A stretch of DNA of 64,000 nucleotides from Delphinapterus leucas (GCF_002288925.2 NW_022098069.1:69396758-69460757); one strand, 5' to 3'; numbered from the stretch's first letter, positions 23,119 to 34,395 are shown. Numbers and translations are program-made. Notes: generated by a model not told the origin, from the letters alone.

Positions 23119-23132
23119 AAGAATGCCAGGGG

Positions 23133-23464
23133 AGGGCTTCCCTGGTGGCGCAGTTGTTGAGAATCCTCCTGCCAATGCAGGGGACACCGGTTCGATCCCT
23201 GGTCCAGGAAGATCCCACATGCCACGGAGCAAGTAAGCCCGTGCATCACAACTACTGATCCTGCGCTCTAGGGCCTGCGAGCCACGACTACTGAGCCCAC
23301 ATGCCACAACAACTGAAGCCCGTGCGCCTAGAGCCCGTGCTTCACAAAGAGAGAAGACACTGCAATGAGTAGCCCCCACTCACGGCAACTAGAGAAAGCC
23401 CACGTGCAGCAGTGAAGACACAACACAGCCAAAAATAAATAAATAAATTTATTTAAAGAGAAAA
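23133..23464 (+). mobile_element. CHR-2-like SINE, long form
   Basis: Full long form in sense orientation: head GGGCTTCCCTGGTGGCGCAG, B-box GGTTCGATCCC, repeated 'CCACAACTACTGA' units and tail CAGCCAAAAATAAATAAATAAA. Perfect 14-bp target-site duplication AAGAATGCCAGGGG at 23119-23132 and 23465-23478. Confidence 0.95.
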
Positions 23465-23696
23465 AAGAATGCCAGGGGAACAAATTTCATGAAATGGACA
23501 TGTTTGGACACTTTAGATACTGTTTTATTAATGTTGTGAGTGTCAGATATGCCTCTTTCCATATAGCAGCTATTTTAAATGCACAGGTTATAAATATTTG
23601 GTCTGATGGGTAAATATGGAAGATCTAGGAGTGGAAGATTATACCCTAAATCTCATGGTGGCCAAAGGCACATTGATCAGCTGTCTGTCAGTCTAT

Positions 23697-23841
23697 CTAC
23701 CTATCTAGCCAGCCTCTCTCTCTCTCCCTCCCTCCCTCCCNNNNNNNNNNNNNNNNNNNNNNNNNNNNNNNNNNNNNNNNNNNNNNNNNNNNNNNNNNNN
23801 NNNNNNNNNNNNNNNNNNNNNNNNNNNNNNNNNNNNNNNNC

Positions 23842-23893
<52 letters not shown>

Positions 23894-23922
23894 GTCTCTC
23901 TGTCTCTCTGTCTCTCTGTTTT
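23697..23922. repeat. (CT)n/(CCCT)n microsatellite interrupted by assembly gap
   Basis: TCTCTC and CCTCCCTCC units run into 100 Ns at 23741-23840. They resume as (TC)n, degenerating to TCTCTG repeats. Exactly 100 Ns is the usual placeholder for a gap of unknown size, so the true array length is unknown. Open frames through it are artefacts. Confidence 0.95.
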
Positions 23923-23929
23923 TATCTAC

Positions 23930-24553
23930 AAAATTCTTGTTTCCCACTGCAAGAGGTTTGGGTTTAAGTATTTGTGCCGTAGTAAAATATCTTACAACTT
24001 AAGCTAAAGCAGTGTGATCTGAATACACAGGAAACACAACAAAAGTTCTTCAGACTCTCTATACTAGAAGCCAGTTATCAGTGAGATAACAGGGGGAAGG
24101 AAAGAAAAAGGTGCTTAGATAAGCCCCTAACACTGAGTATCAGGCCTTGATTGATTGCTAATAAGTTTTGCAGCTTATAGCAAAATAGTTTTTTGTTCCT
24201 TTTTTTTTTTTTTTTTATGATGTTGTAAGTTATTTGGCTGCTCTGCATTGATTGGCTTAGTTTGGTTTAACAGGTTTGTCAGTGTCTCACTAGGTGGATT
24301 CAAGTAGGTGAAACGTAAACCAGAAAATAAGGATATGCTTGCCTTGTCTTATGGAATGAGAGTAACAGGACCGGGCCATGCCAAAATCATGCCTCTTTTT
24401 CTAGATTCATTGTAAGTTGTGAAGTGGTGTGATGCGATGTGAATGTCTGGACAAGCATCCCTTTTGTTGTTCTCAAGGGGTTATGTCCTGGATTTGTTCC
24501 TTTGCAAACTCTTTGCAGTTTACATAGCTGTAGAGACTTAACACCTTGGCAGG
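23930..24553. other. Unrecognised non-coding sequence
   Basis: Nothing recognised apart from a poly-T run near 24199-24216. Confidence 0.45.
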
Positions 24554-24565
24554 AGCACAGGTTTT

Positions 24566-24851
24566 TTTTTTTTTTAAGTTTATTTATTTATATATATATA
24601 TTTTTTTATCTTTTTATTTTTGGCTGCATTGGGTCTTCGTTGCTTTGCTTGGGCTTTCTCTAGTTGTGGCGAGCGGGGGCTACTCTTCATTGCAGTGTGC
24701 GGGATTCTCATTGCAGCGGCTTCTCTGTTGTCGTGGCTTGTGGGCTTAGTTGCTCTGCGGCACGTGGGATCTTCCCGGACCAGGGATCGAACCCGTGTCC
24801 CCTGCATTGTCAGGCGGATTCTTAACCACTGTGCTACCAGGGAAGTCCCGG
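24566..24851 (-). mobile_element. CHR-2-like SINE, long form with internal loss
   Basis: Reverse strand. The left end is T-rich plus a short (TA)n. TTTGGCTGCATTGGGTCTTCG marks the tail region and ...CCACTGTGCTACCAGGGAAGTCCC the head. One block of the 'AGTTGTGGC' units is missing, so it is about 40 bp shorter than other long forms. Probable target-site duplication GCACAGGTTTT/GCACAGATTTT at 24555-24565 and 24854-24864. Confidence 0.9.
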
Positions 24852-24865
24852 GGGCACAGATTTTA

Positions 24866-26475
24866 TCTGTGGGTTTTCCCTCTTAGGACGGCAGGCAGTT
24901 TGTTTATGTAGGAACTGCATGCTTTTTGCCTATGGGTTAATTTCGATGTTTTATCACTTATTTCTCCTTTCAATCACATGCCAAAACGATATTTCAGATG
25001 CCCACTAGGCTTTCAGAAGGAGCAAACAAGAAAGAGAGCTCTTTTGGATTTCTCCTGTCCTCCTTAACCTTCCATTCAACACGCAGTTCCTCTTTTCAAA
25101 ATGTGCAATCACTGATTTGACTCTTTAGGTATTTGAGCACTTGCTACTGAAAATACTAGGCTGTGTACATTATGTTCACAGGTGAAACAGGTGAAGAGAG
25201 CACGCACGTTCTTCAGGATCCGTCTAGGTCTTTCCCTTAGATACATTGTTGTTGCCACGACCGTCAGTAGTTTGATCGACAGCAGAATCAAAGTTCCCTT
25301 AAAGAGAAATTGTAGAAATCGATAACTGTCAGTAGGGATTGCTGTACCGACTGTACGAGATTTCTCTATTTCAGTAGCTACTTTGACAGTGACGTTAATG
25401 ATCATAGAGTCAAGATTTTCTTAATCTGGTTGATACTTCTTCAGAAAATCTAGTTGAGAAATTCAATAACCAACATATCCTGGGCCAAATAAACTCGCTT
25501 TGCAAATATTCTAACATATTTCTTCTGAATTCTTATTATATACACAAGTTTAAAACTTGATGATATTCTCTACACAGTTAATTTTCATGAAATGTGTTTC
25601 AATAACTAGATTAGAAACTTTCAGTGACTCAGTGGTCTTTGATTCCACCATAAGGTTTAGTACTTCTTGACCCAGTGTTCTGAAGTAGCAGGATTTCAGG
25701 CAGAGGTTGGCTTCTAATTTTCTAAAACACTTCTGTGAACCTGAAGAACAAATCCTTGAACACCTATAATAATTCTTTGGTGCAAAGCCAATCCATTTTT
25801 CCCTATAAAATGCACCCTGAAAGTCTTATTTTACTCATAGTCACTGATTATCTGGATGGTTAATACTCAGCAATTAGAAGCAGGATGAAGGATGATAGGA
25901 AGGAAGGGATTTTTTGAAGCAGAAAAATGAGAATAGAAAGAAGTAACAACTGTTGATCGAAAGATGCCATCTGGGCCTTGAGTGAAGGATTTAAGCAGTT
26001 CTAAGCACCAAAACTGTTCCTGAGAGTATTGGCGTATTACAACACAGTATGATGTTTTATTTGCACAACAAGTGATCTTCAATTTACAAAAAAATGTGTC
26101 TTTATATTTCATCATAAAAAGAATATAATATATATAGATAATATATTTTAGATAAAATAAAAATCTTAATACTTGGGAGAGTCGATTTCAGTTATTCAGA
26201 AAATTATCCTATATATAGTAATGTACCTTGGGATAGTGTTAATAAATGAGCAACTGAATTAATCGATTAGTTCAAAATAACACAAAATGCATATTTCTTA
26301 GATAAAATGACCATTTCTCTGCTCAGAGATCTAAGGTGGCTTCTGTTTATGTTGTGTATAAAATCTGGCTTACCATTTCTTGAGTTTGCTGTTATAGTCA
26401 CCCAATCAGATGGCTACTTTGCTCACACCTACTCTCCCAGTGGCAATCTCCATCCTCCCTCTTTAATTTGTGTTT
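24866..26475. other. Unrecognised sequence with a CpG-enriched minus-strand open frame
   Basis: No known gene or repeat recognised. At 25109-25405 (minus) there is an ATG-started 98-codon frame with a hydrophobic stretch of about 27 residues near its middle. Roughly eight CpG dinucleotides lie in the same 300 bp, more than in the flanks. The start context is poor and no homologue comes to mind. See the separate finding. Confidence 0.35.
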
Positions 26476-26479
26476 TAAT

Positions 26480-26840
26480 GGGGACTTTTCACTTCCCTAC
26501 CCTCAGTGATTGGTCCAGGGGATGAGCATGTGACCAAGGATAGTCCAATCAGCATCTTTCAAGCAGGACCAAAGGAAAACCTCTTTTTTTGTCCAGTTGT
26601 GAAGGTGTAAGAATGTATGCCTGGAATCCCATTAGTCATAGTCTCCAGCAGAGAAATTACCATGCAGAAATGACAGGCCAAATTAGAAGAACCTGACTGC
26701 ACTGGAGTTTTTAGTTTCCATTGTTCCTAGGACCAACTTCCAGCCTTCTCCCTCTAGCAGTTTGCTTCAATAAGCCAATAAATTCCCTAAGCTACATCAT
26801 TTGTGGTTCCATTTCTTGCAACCAAGAATACTAGTTAGCT
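26480..26840 (+). mobile_element. LTR-like degenerate element
   Basis: GATTGGTCCAGGGGATGAGCATGTGACC, then CAATAAGCCAATAAATTCCC, then TTTCTTGCAACCAAGAATACTAGTTAG resembles the 3' parts of old mammalian LTRs ('CCAATAAATTCCCTTTTTTGC ... CACTTGCAACCAAAAGAG'). I cannot assign the subfamily; a DNA-transposon origin is not excluded. Confidence 0.45.
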
Positions 26841-26847
26841 CATATTC

Positions 26848-26985
26848 CAAGAGGTAGGCACTTTACATTATTTCTTGTATTTATAAACCTAGATTGTGGA
26901 TGTCATATCCCTGTTCTACAGTTGAGGAAATTGGGTCTCAAAGAGTAAGTACCCTTGGCCATGCTCAGATGGCTATTCAATGAAG
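26848..26985 (-). mobile_element. MIR SINE fragment, reverse strand
   Basis: GGTAGGCACTTTACATTATTTC ... ATATCCCTGTTCTACAGTTGAGGAAATTGGGTCTCAAAGAG follows the reverse MIR core order. Confidence 0.6.
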
Positions 26986-27004
26986 ATCATCTTTTTAAAA
27001 AAAA

Positions 27005-27429
27005 ATTCTATCTTAACGCACTTTTTTACTGTGGTAAAATATACATAACGTAAAACTTATCAATTTAACCATTTTAAGTGTACAGTTCAGTGGCATTAGG
27101 TACATTTGCATTTCTGTGCGATCATTACCACTATCCATTTCCAGAAGTTTTTCGTCATTCCAAATGGAAACGTTATACTCTGCTATGAACATGGATGTAC
27201 AAAATCCTGTTTGAATCCCTTCATTTCAATTATTTTGGGTGTATACCCAGAAGCTGAATAGCTAGATCATGTGGTAATTCTATGTTTAATTTTTTGAGGA
27301 ACTACCACACTTTTCTCTACAGTGGCTGCACCATTTTACCTCCCTACCAATAGTGCATAAAGATTCCAATTTCTCCACATCCCCACCGACACTTTTAATT
27401 AAAAAAAAAAAAAAATCCATCTTGATGGG
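27005..27429 (-). mobile_element. Old L1 3' part, reverse strand
   Basis: TGGTAAAATATACATAACGTAAAACTTATCAATTTAACCATTTTAAGTGTACAG is the classic reverse-strand L1M 3' text. It is followed by ORF2-derived reverse sequence (GGGTGTATACCCAGAAGCTGAATAGCTAG). No intact frame. A SINE inserted at its left-hand ORF2 end, at 27444. Confidence 0.75.
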
Positions 27430-27443
27430 TGTGTTCTGGTTTT

Positions 27444-27662
27444 TTTTTGTTTGTTTGTTTGTTTTTTTTTGCGGTACGCGGGCCTCTCACTGTTGTGGCC
27501 TCTCCCGTTGCGGAGCACAGGCTCCGGACGCGCAGGCTCAGCGGCCATGGCTCACGGGCCAAGCCGCTCTGCGGCATGTGGGATCCTCCCGGACCGGGGC
27601 ATGAACCCGCGTCGCCTGTATTGGCAAGCGGACTCTCAACCACTGCGCCACCAGGGAAGCCC
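27444..27662 (-). mobile_element. CHR-type SINE, short cetacean form
   Basis: Reverse strand, with a T-rich tail containing (TTTG)n, then GCGGTACGCGGGCCTCTCACTG and a complete head. Perfect 14-bp target-site duplication TGTGTTCTGGTTTT at 27430-27443 and 27663-27676. It lies at the end of the old L1. Confidence 0.95.
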
Positions 27663-27729
27663 TGTGTTCTGGTTTTGATTTGTCTTTGAAGCCCATGAGT
27701 TTTCAACAAGACACTTCCGGGTGCCCACC

Positions 27730-28165
27730 TCTCCCACAGGCCCTCCCTCTCTTAGCTGTCATCATCCACCATATCTCTGTAGTTCAGAGCATCACCTCCA
27801 GTTGACCATTCTCAGATTTTGTCATTCCCCCTTTAAACATCCTTGGCTAGAAAAGACCAATGTCTCCTTCACTCTGCCAAAGCATGTGTTTACCCTGCTT
27901 TAAAATTCTGTTTGAAATTCATCTCAAAGGTCTTCCTCAAAGAAATCTGGCCTAATCCAGTGTATATTTTATTCCAGTGTCCCTTAAGCATTAAGGAACA
28001 ATTAGTATTAGGCTTATTTATTTATTCTTTGGCATGTTTTCCAAGTGGGTTTATCGCACCCACTTTTAGATTATAAGCTTCTTGAAGAATAGATCCCAGG
28101 TAACTTTCTGTGGCAATCCCATTATACCTCCTGTTCAGAGGTCAATGTGCAGTGGACAGTTAATA
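27730..28165 (+). mobile_element. L2 LINE 3' region
   Basis: The order TTTGAAATTCATCTCAAAGGTCTTCCTCAAAGAAATCTGGCC, then TAGATTATAAGCTTCTTGAAGAATAG, then CCTCCTGTTCAGAGG ... GTTAATAAAAGTTGCTGA parallels the L2 3' UTR ('CTCAAATGTCACCTCCTC ... GAAGCCTTCCCTGACC ... GTAAGCTCCTTGAGGGCAG'). Moderately diverged. Confidence 0.6.
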
Positions 28166-28169
28166 AAAG

Positions 28170-29330
28170 TTGCTGATAACTACCACCACCAACATCATCA
28201 TCGTCGTCATTGTTACTTATTTACGTACAATACGGCATTTAAATTATCCTATGGTATTCTTCTCGAGAGGAAATCTTCATAAATATATCTTTGTGTTAAA
28301 ATTTTTTATAATGTCATTTCAATATTTCTTTGTAATATTTTTCTCGTGCTTATGTGCATGTCGAAAAGCAAGTTCCAATTTTCTTATCTACGTTTCTGTT
28401 TCCTACTTACATGAAATTTCCTCTGTAGACCAGTTTCTCAATGTGTTCTCTTGGGACCAAGGGTTAGCTGTCTTAGGAGAAATAGACATTTAAATGCTCA
28501 ATTTTCTTCCTAACACGACTGCTGGAGTGGTTGGCAGACATTTATTCCAAACCCCAATTCTTGGACACAGCCATTTTTAAAAGATGTTCACGTTTAGAAA
28601 TATGAATGTCATCCTGAGGCCCACCCTGAAATGTTTCAGATCAGCTGGTCTGTTAGACATGCTGCACCCCTCCAAAAAAAAAAAAAAAAGCCTAAAAATG
28701 ATTAGGCTTCCTGTCCTGTGGATTTTGAATTACTGTAATTAGGATCTCATGTTTGCAGCCACACAGCTAGCCCTGGTCTCTCAGCCTGGGCTTTCTATTT
28801 CAGTTGGTAATTACTCAGTGGTTAAAAGAAAAAAAAAAAAATCACAGATGAGGGAATTGAGGACATAGTTGACTTGGTACTGACTCTTTTGGGTGGTGGG
28901 AAAATAGGGTACGCTGTAATTCTAGCTTTCCTCAGACCAAGGCATCTAGGCTGAATGTAATAGGGCTCTCGACTTTCTTTGCACCCTTTCCAAGGTGCTT
29001 CAACAAGAACAAGGGAGAAGGCTATAGATGGGAGAGGCTGGGAAGAGGGGAGGGAGTAGTAAAGTAGAAGGAGGAAGAATTTAGTTGTCCTGGGAGGGCA
29101 GAGGAAGACATTAGTACAACTGTTCCATTAAAAAAGGATTTGATATACTTTTACGAACGATGTGTCTCTGGGTGTGTGTTTTAACTTCAGGTTAACTTCA
29201 AATAATAATTAAACACCAGTTGCTGGATCATCTGCTTAGTAGTTATCAAGAGGGTTTATTTACTGATATGAGGTGAAAAGCAATGCATTCTCTAGTTAGC
29301 TTTTGTGGAGAGGTATCCTTCTGTTTGGAA
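28170..29330. other. Unique sequence with poly-A tracts
   Basis: Short trinucleotide-rich stretch at 28183-28213 (ACC/ATC/GTC units). A-runs at 28674-28689 and 28829-28841 without a recognisable element in front of them. No gene seen. Confidence 0.45.
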
Positions 29331-29880
29331 AAAGATTTCTTCCCTCCCTCCCCGCCTTTCTCTCTCTCTCTGATTTTTCTATGCCTGAGAAAGCTGGTTT
29401 TATGCTATTAAAAAGTTAGAATCGCACAGCCCAGAGTCACTGGCCCCTTTAAAGGGGACTTTCTCTCTTGTCTTTAAGAACAGACCTCGAAAGGAGCCAG
29501 ATGGTTCCCGTCTGCTGCCTTGAGTCAATGCACTTCCTCTCACAGACAGGAGCCCTTTTGCCCTCCTTCCTCCCCGGCCCCTCCCCACTTTCTACCCCGC
29601 ACCCCTGGGCCTCACTGTTTTGTTGCTAGAAATAATCTTTTATTGCCCAGTTGTTCGGAAGTGACCTTTTGCCCTTGATTAGATAGCACCAGGCTCTATC
29701 ACCGGATTGCTTTTGAGTTGGCAGTTGCTTTTTTGTGTCGGCTGATCCGGTGTCAGGGAGAACAATGCAAGGCTTTGCAAAATTTTAGTATAGCTCAGGC
29801 GGGTGGAATAGGTCGGGGTGGGGAGTTTGGGGGTTATATAAAGCAGCCTGGTGGGTCCTGGTGGAAAAAAGATCTTTTCT
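29331..29880. other. GC-richer, repeat-free block with TATA-like box
   Basis: A pyrimidine-rich tract at 29341-29371 is followed by GC-richer unique DNA. TATATAAA occurs at 29835-29842 with downstream GC-containing sequence. This could be a regulatory or promoter fragment, but no exon, CpG island or downstream splice donor supports it. Confidence 0.3.
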
Positions 29881-30296
29881 CTAGTAAACTGAAAAATAAA
29901 TGCTATATTTTAAAATTCATTTGTATATATTTAACTCACTCCTGTTTAATAACCATGCATTTCAGAGCAATAGATTACTTCAAGATTTCATTATACAGTA
30001 TTAAGTATATTAATATACTATTACACTGACTGGAAGGTATAGTCTTACATTAAAATATTCATCAAACATGCTACTGAATTGCTCAGAGAGCAATTTTCCA
30101 GAAGGTCCCAATTATTCTAAGTAACAAGTGTCATAAACCATGAAATAGAGAATGTGCTTAATCACCGAAAGCTAACTCATTTTTTTATTTTAAAAATTAG
30201 GGAAAATGTCCATGACTTTTCTTGCTTCCTGAATTAAATACAGGAATTTGTGATTTTGTATCGTTCATAATAGTTCTCAAATTCTTTTGATTTCAG

Positions 30297-30332
30297 ATTC
30301 CCAGGAACAGTCTGCTAGAACTCTTAGAGTGG
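30297..30332 (+). other. Candidate 36-nt micro-exon (splice-signal pattern only)
   Basis: An acceptor with a pyrimidine-rich run (CAAATTCTTTTGATTTCAG, ending 30296) precedes 36 nt. A consensus GTGAGT donor follows at 30333. The 12 codons are open (IPRNSLLELLEW). I cannot name a parent gene, and such patterns arise by chance, so this is a hypothesis. Confidence 0.2.
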
Positions 30333-31098
30333 GTGAGTTTAAAATTTATGTTTTAAAACGTTCAGTTTTACTCTAGAGGTGAATATTCTCCCGGATAGGT
30401 ATGGGAAATTTTTGCAATTCTTTTTGAAGTTTATTAACATATTACTGAAAATTTGAAGCGTCCTAGCGCTCAAACTGAGGGAGGAAAATGTCTTGTTTTC
30501 CTCATTCCTACCTTCCTACAGCTCATGCAAACCTAAATTTTTATTGCAGGTGATTCTTAATGCTAATGGCCATACTGTTCTTAACTCTTGGCCTGCCAGT
30601 TGTGGTGGCTTAAAATGAATGCCACCTCTCTGGTTTATTTCAGGTGGTCTAGTCCGTTTCTTATTTCAGAGATTTGTAGTGGTAGGTGGTGATACCTGAG
30701 AAGTTACTGCAGCTGTTTTCCAGTGTCAACGGAGGGACTATCTTTTTATACAGTGTGGAAATATGTATATCAGCCTTCACCACAAAGGAAGTTAAAGATG
30801 TAAAGTGCAGAGTGAGTAAGTATTACCAGTTCCATTTTATAAATGAAGCAGCAGTAACTCTCAGTCATGCAAATATTCTAGGAGGACCCAGACCAACTCC
30901 AGGGTCCCTAATCGCCTTGTTTCCATGCTGTAAGAATGGTTGTTTTCATAAATGTTGTCTGTATGGGTGTCACAAGGAAAAATGATTAGTGTGTTCTGCC
31001 TTTTTCAGTTTTTGTTATTTGCTTTATTGATTAAATATCTTTCTCTCAAGAAATCAACATGAAACATGTTGATGAATAATTTTGAGAATATGGTGATA

Positions 31099-31143
31099 CA
31101 TGTGTTTATGTGTGTATGTACATATGTGTGTGTGTGTGTGTAT
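31099..31143. repeat. (GT)n microsatellite, imperfect
   Basis: TGTGTTTATGTGTGTATG followed by an uninterrupted (TG)n run to 31142. A candidate length polymorphism. Confidence 0.9.
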
Positions 31144-31425
31144 CTCCATGTTTTTAAAAGAGCAATGGATATTGTTGATCCATTTTATTAGCAGACTAGA
31201 TAAACAGTTTGCCAGATAACTTGCCATTTGGTGGGTTTCCCTGGCTGAGCCTAGGAAATGAGTGGGGAATGACCAAGGCAAGATGGATGTTGAGACATCA
31301 TTTAGGGAAAAGAAAACATGCCATTCACGTGTTTGTAGATTTCTTTTGGTTTCAATTGTCTGTCATTAGCAGGGACAGACCTCTGAATATCTCTAGACGG
31401 GTGATGGTAAGTCTGAGTGGTAGCA

Positions 31426-31448
31426 TTTGAGCTTTTAAAAAGCTCAAA
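31426..31448. repeat. Perfect 11-bp inverted repeat, 1-nt centre
   Basis: TTTGAGCTTTT at 31426-31436 faces its exact reverse complement at 31438-31448 around a single A. Confidence 0.9.
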
Positions 31449-32421
31449 CCAACTAGTAGATGGTTCTAAGTTCTTCTTCCACTTTTGTTTTTATTCCGAA
31501 CAAGGGCATCCTCAGCTCTGGTATGGTTCTGAGAATTGGTCAGATTACGTGAATGACGGGGGAGAATATTGGAAGGTTCCTTTAGGGCCTTTGGGTCGGA
31601 GCAAGGGAAATGCTGAGTGTGTTTATCAATGTGGCTTACAGACAACAGATGACTGGGTCATTGTAGTGGTTATCTTACTTTATTTTCTTTAAAGCCCTCC
31701 TGTCTGAAATAAGGATACTTCTCTTTTTATTTATTTAATGGGGTTGTTGTAGAATCTAATAGTTTCATAAATAGAATAGTAAATTCTGTATGAGAGGAAT
31801 TTAGCTTATATAGGAACTTGAAAAAGAGTAGAGAGACTAGAATTCAGCAGACCAAGATTCTCCTGTTGACTATCTTTTAAAAAGACTAAAAACGTTCCCC
31901 AACTTACACTATTGTTAAAACAGTGAGCTGTATATGATGTTTCTGACAGCCCCCCTCTAGCAACAAAGAGGCAAAAACAAACCAGCCAACAAAAAGAACT
32001 ATGTAGTCATAGTGTTCAAGTCAACAAATATTTATTAATTATCTCAATATTAGTACAGCAATGCTATAAAAAGTTTAAATATATATTAAAGCTGTAAACT
32101 ATATTCTCTTCCTGTCATGCTCCGAAAGCTGACTTTCTGCATACTTAACATAGCAATGTCTACTTTTAACTTTTAAAGGGAATGACATATAAATGCAAAG
32201 ATAAAATGATAGTTTCACTGAAAAAAGTACCGTACTAGCAAATTATTGATGAGCTTAACCTTAAGGAGGGCAGAGAGTCTTGGTAATAAAGGCCACAGAG
32301 CAGGTTTTGCTGATTATTATGTATATAATCACAAAAAATCATTAGAGTAAGTCAAAGCAGACTCTTGAGTAGGAAGAAAATTAGAACCCATTATTAAAAA
32401 TTGATTAAAAGCAAAAGCATG

Positions 32422-32637
32422 GGGGTTTCCCTGGTGGCGCAGTGGTTGAGAGTCCGCCTGCCGATGCAGGGGACGCAGGTTCGTGCCCCTGTCCGGGAAG
32501 AACCCACATGCCGTGGAGCGGCTGGGCCCGTGAGCCATGGCCGCTGAGCCTGCGCGTCAGGAGCCTGTGCTCCGCAACGGGAGAGGCCACAGCAGTGAGA
32601 GGCCCGCGTACTGCAAAAATAAAAATAAAAAATAAAA
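32422..32637 (+). mobile_element. CHR-type SINE, short cetacean form
   Basis: Complete copy, A-rich tail with AAAAAT units. Perfect 15-bp target-site duplication AAAAGCAAAAGCATG at 32407-32421 and 32638-32652. Little divergence from its sister copies suggests a young insertion. Confidence 0.95.
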
Positions 32638-33414
32638 AAAAGCAAAAGCATGAATTAAAAATAAAGTCATGGTAAAATATCATATAGAAATAGCAGCCTT
32701 CAACCAATGAACTGGATGTTAGATTTGTCATGAAATAAAAAAAAAACTTGTCGAATTATTATAATCCCAATATTTCCTAATGTTTAATTTCACCCATGCC
32801 ACTCTACAATTTGAGTTTCATTCCCTTCGCTGAACTGGGTGTCTGAAGTTCTTCTAAATCCTTTTGCTGGTGCAATTTTAGATCTCTCTGTCTTCACCCC
32901 TCTGAGCTGGGTCTTAGGGACACCAGGGTCTCTGCCTCTTTATATAACTCAGCCCACACATTCACGGGGTCTTTCTTCAGTACTGTACTTTCTATCACCT
33001 ATTAATGCTCAAGACTTTCAAAGCCCCAATCCTTGTCCTCTCCCCTTTTCCTCTGCTATCTCTCCGTTGTGGTATTCAGAAATAAAGTACGTTACCATCT
33101 TTTTTCAAATGACACTAAGCTTTCCTTCACCTCCTTGCCCTTCCAGGTTCCCACGAGAACCTATTCTTACTTACCACCATAAGAGTTTATTGGGTGATTT
33201 TGTAAAGGGTGTTAAATAACTTGCTGGGTAGATTTGGGGAAAAAAAAAACCCCACAGACTTGTTGGCTCATAGATGAAAAGCCTCAGAGGATTGTAGAGG
33301 ACATTGTAGGTGATAAAACCTAGGGAGGGTGAGAAAGATATAGCTCCTCTGTAGCACTGATTCCAAGCAATGTCCTCTCATTTAATGGAAAGAACCCAAG
33401 ATGGAAGTGGAGAG

Positions 33415-33590
33415 TAGACTCCCTTTGTTCAAGCCCTGGTTGGACCACCGATCATGTAAAACTCTCTGAACCTCAGTTTCTCCTTTGTCACAGGGTTTTA
33501 CTCCTTAACTTTTCTGCTAACATGAAATAAAATACGTGAAAATGGCATGAAGTACTAAGCAATATAAATAGAAGGTAATTATCCTATACT
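33415..33590 (+). mobile_element. MIR SINE, sense strand
   Basis: TTCAAGCCCTGGTTGGACCACCGATCATGTAAAACTCTCTGAACCTCAGTTTCTCC follows the MIR sense order ('GGTTCGAATCCCGGCTCTGCCACTT ... TTAACCTCTCTGTGCCTCAGTTTCC'). Confidence 0.65.
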
Positions 33591-33689
33591 GGCCAGGTTG
33601 GGGATGTGTGGTTGCTACAGTCACAGTGAGGACACTCGTACCACGGTGGTGGCGAAGTGCTTATTTGCTTGTTTACTTGTTTATTGCCA

Positions 33690-33830
33690 TTCTCCCCAAC
33701 GAAACTGTAAACTCATTGGGGCAAAAGGACCATGTTTGCTTTATTAGCCACTGTAATCCTCTTACGTAGTATAGTTTCTGGCTCTGGGAAGCACTCAACA
33801 AGTATATGTTGGAAGGATGGACGGATGGGT
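33690..33830 (+). mobile_element. L2 3'-end fragment
   Basis: GAAACTGTAAACTCATTGGGGCAAAAGGACCATG ... AGTTTCTGGCTCTGGGAAGCACTCAACAAGTATATGTTGGAAGGATGG matches the L2 3' end including the terminal TGAATGAA-like repeats (here GGATGGACGGATGG). Confidence 0.7.
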
Positions 33831-33839
33831 GATGATTCA

Positions 33840-34395
33840 TAGCCTCAAGAGCATTAACTTTGCGAAGTCCCAAAGGATATCAGAAAATCCATGCGTGAAA
33901 GCTAATGAACATTATGAATATTTGTAGGATTGCTCAAACCTTCTCTCCAACTCAAAGTTTATTGTAGAGAGTTTGAACAAACCTGACTTTCTAGTTTCCC
34001 AGCTTATGTGAAACGGGAGGCTGGCAGTCAGGAGTTGCTAAGGAGGAATCCAAAGGAGACACTGTTACCAGCAAGAAGTAACAGTCGACCACCTGAGTGA
34101 GTTAAGAAGCAGAAAAACTGCTACGGGCACTCAAAAAATGGGGCAGTCTGGGACCACTTAATCTATATCAAGTGGAATGTTGTGTGCATAAAAGCTTTGT
34201 GATCTGTACAACCTCACACAAAGGCATGGTGTTATGTAAGGGGGAAGCAGCCTACCTACTTCATTGTATAGTGGTGGGTGCTCGTAAGGATATCCCTGAG
34301 GCATCAAGAAAATTAAATTATGTTTACTTTCTTTAACAAGGGTGGGGAGTATGTAGGTCACTTTATTTAAAAAAATATATTTTTTTCAGGACTGA
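33840..34395. other. Unrecognised non-coding sequence
   Basis: No gene or repeat recognised. Confidence 0.45.

Larger units (their letters stand above)
30340..33410. other. Mostly unique DNA (apart from the SINE and GT tract listed)
   Basis: A (GT)n-like tract at 31099-31143 and the SINE at 32422-32637 are listed separately. The segment 32850-33070 is pyrimidine-rich and could be old L2, but I cannot align it confidently. No gene recognised. Confidence 0.4.

Noticed and set aside
23606..24007. Apparent serine/leucine and arginine/glutamate repeat proteins
   Set aside because: They are translations of the (CT)n microsatellite through an assembly gap.
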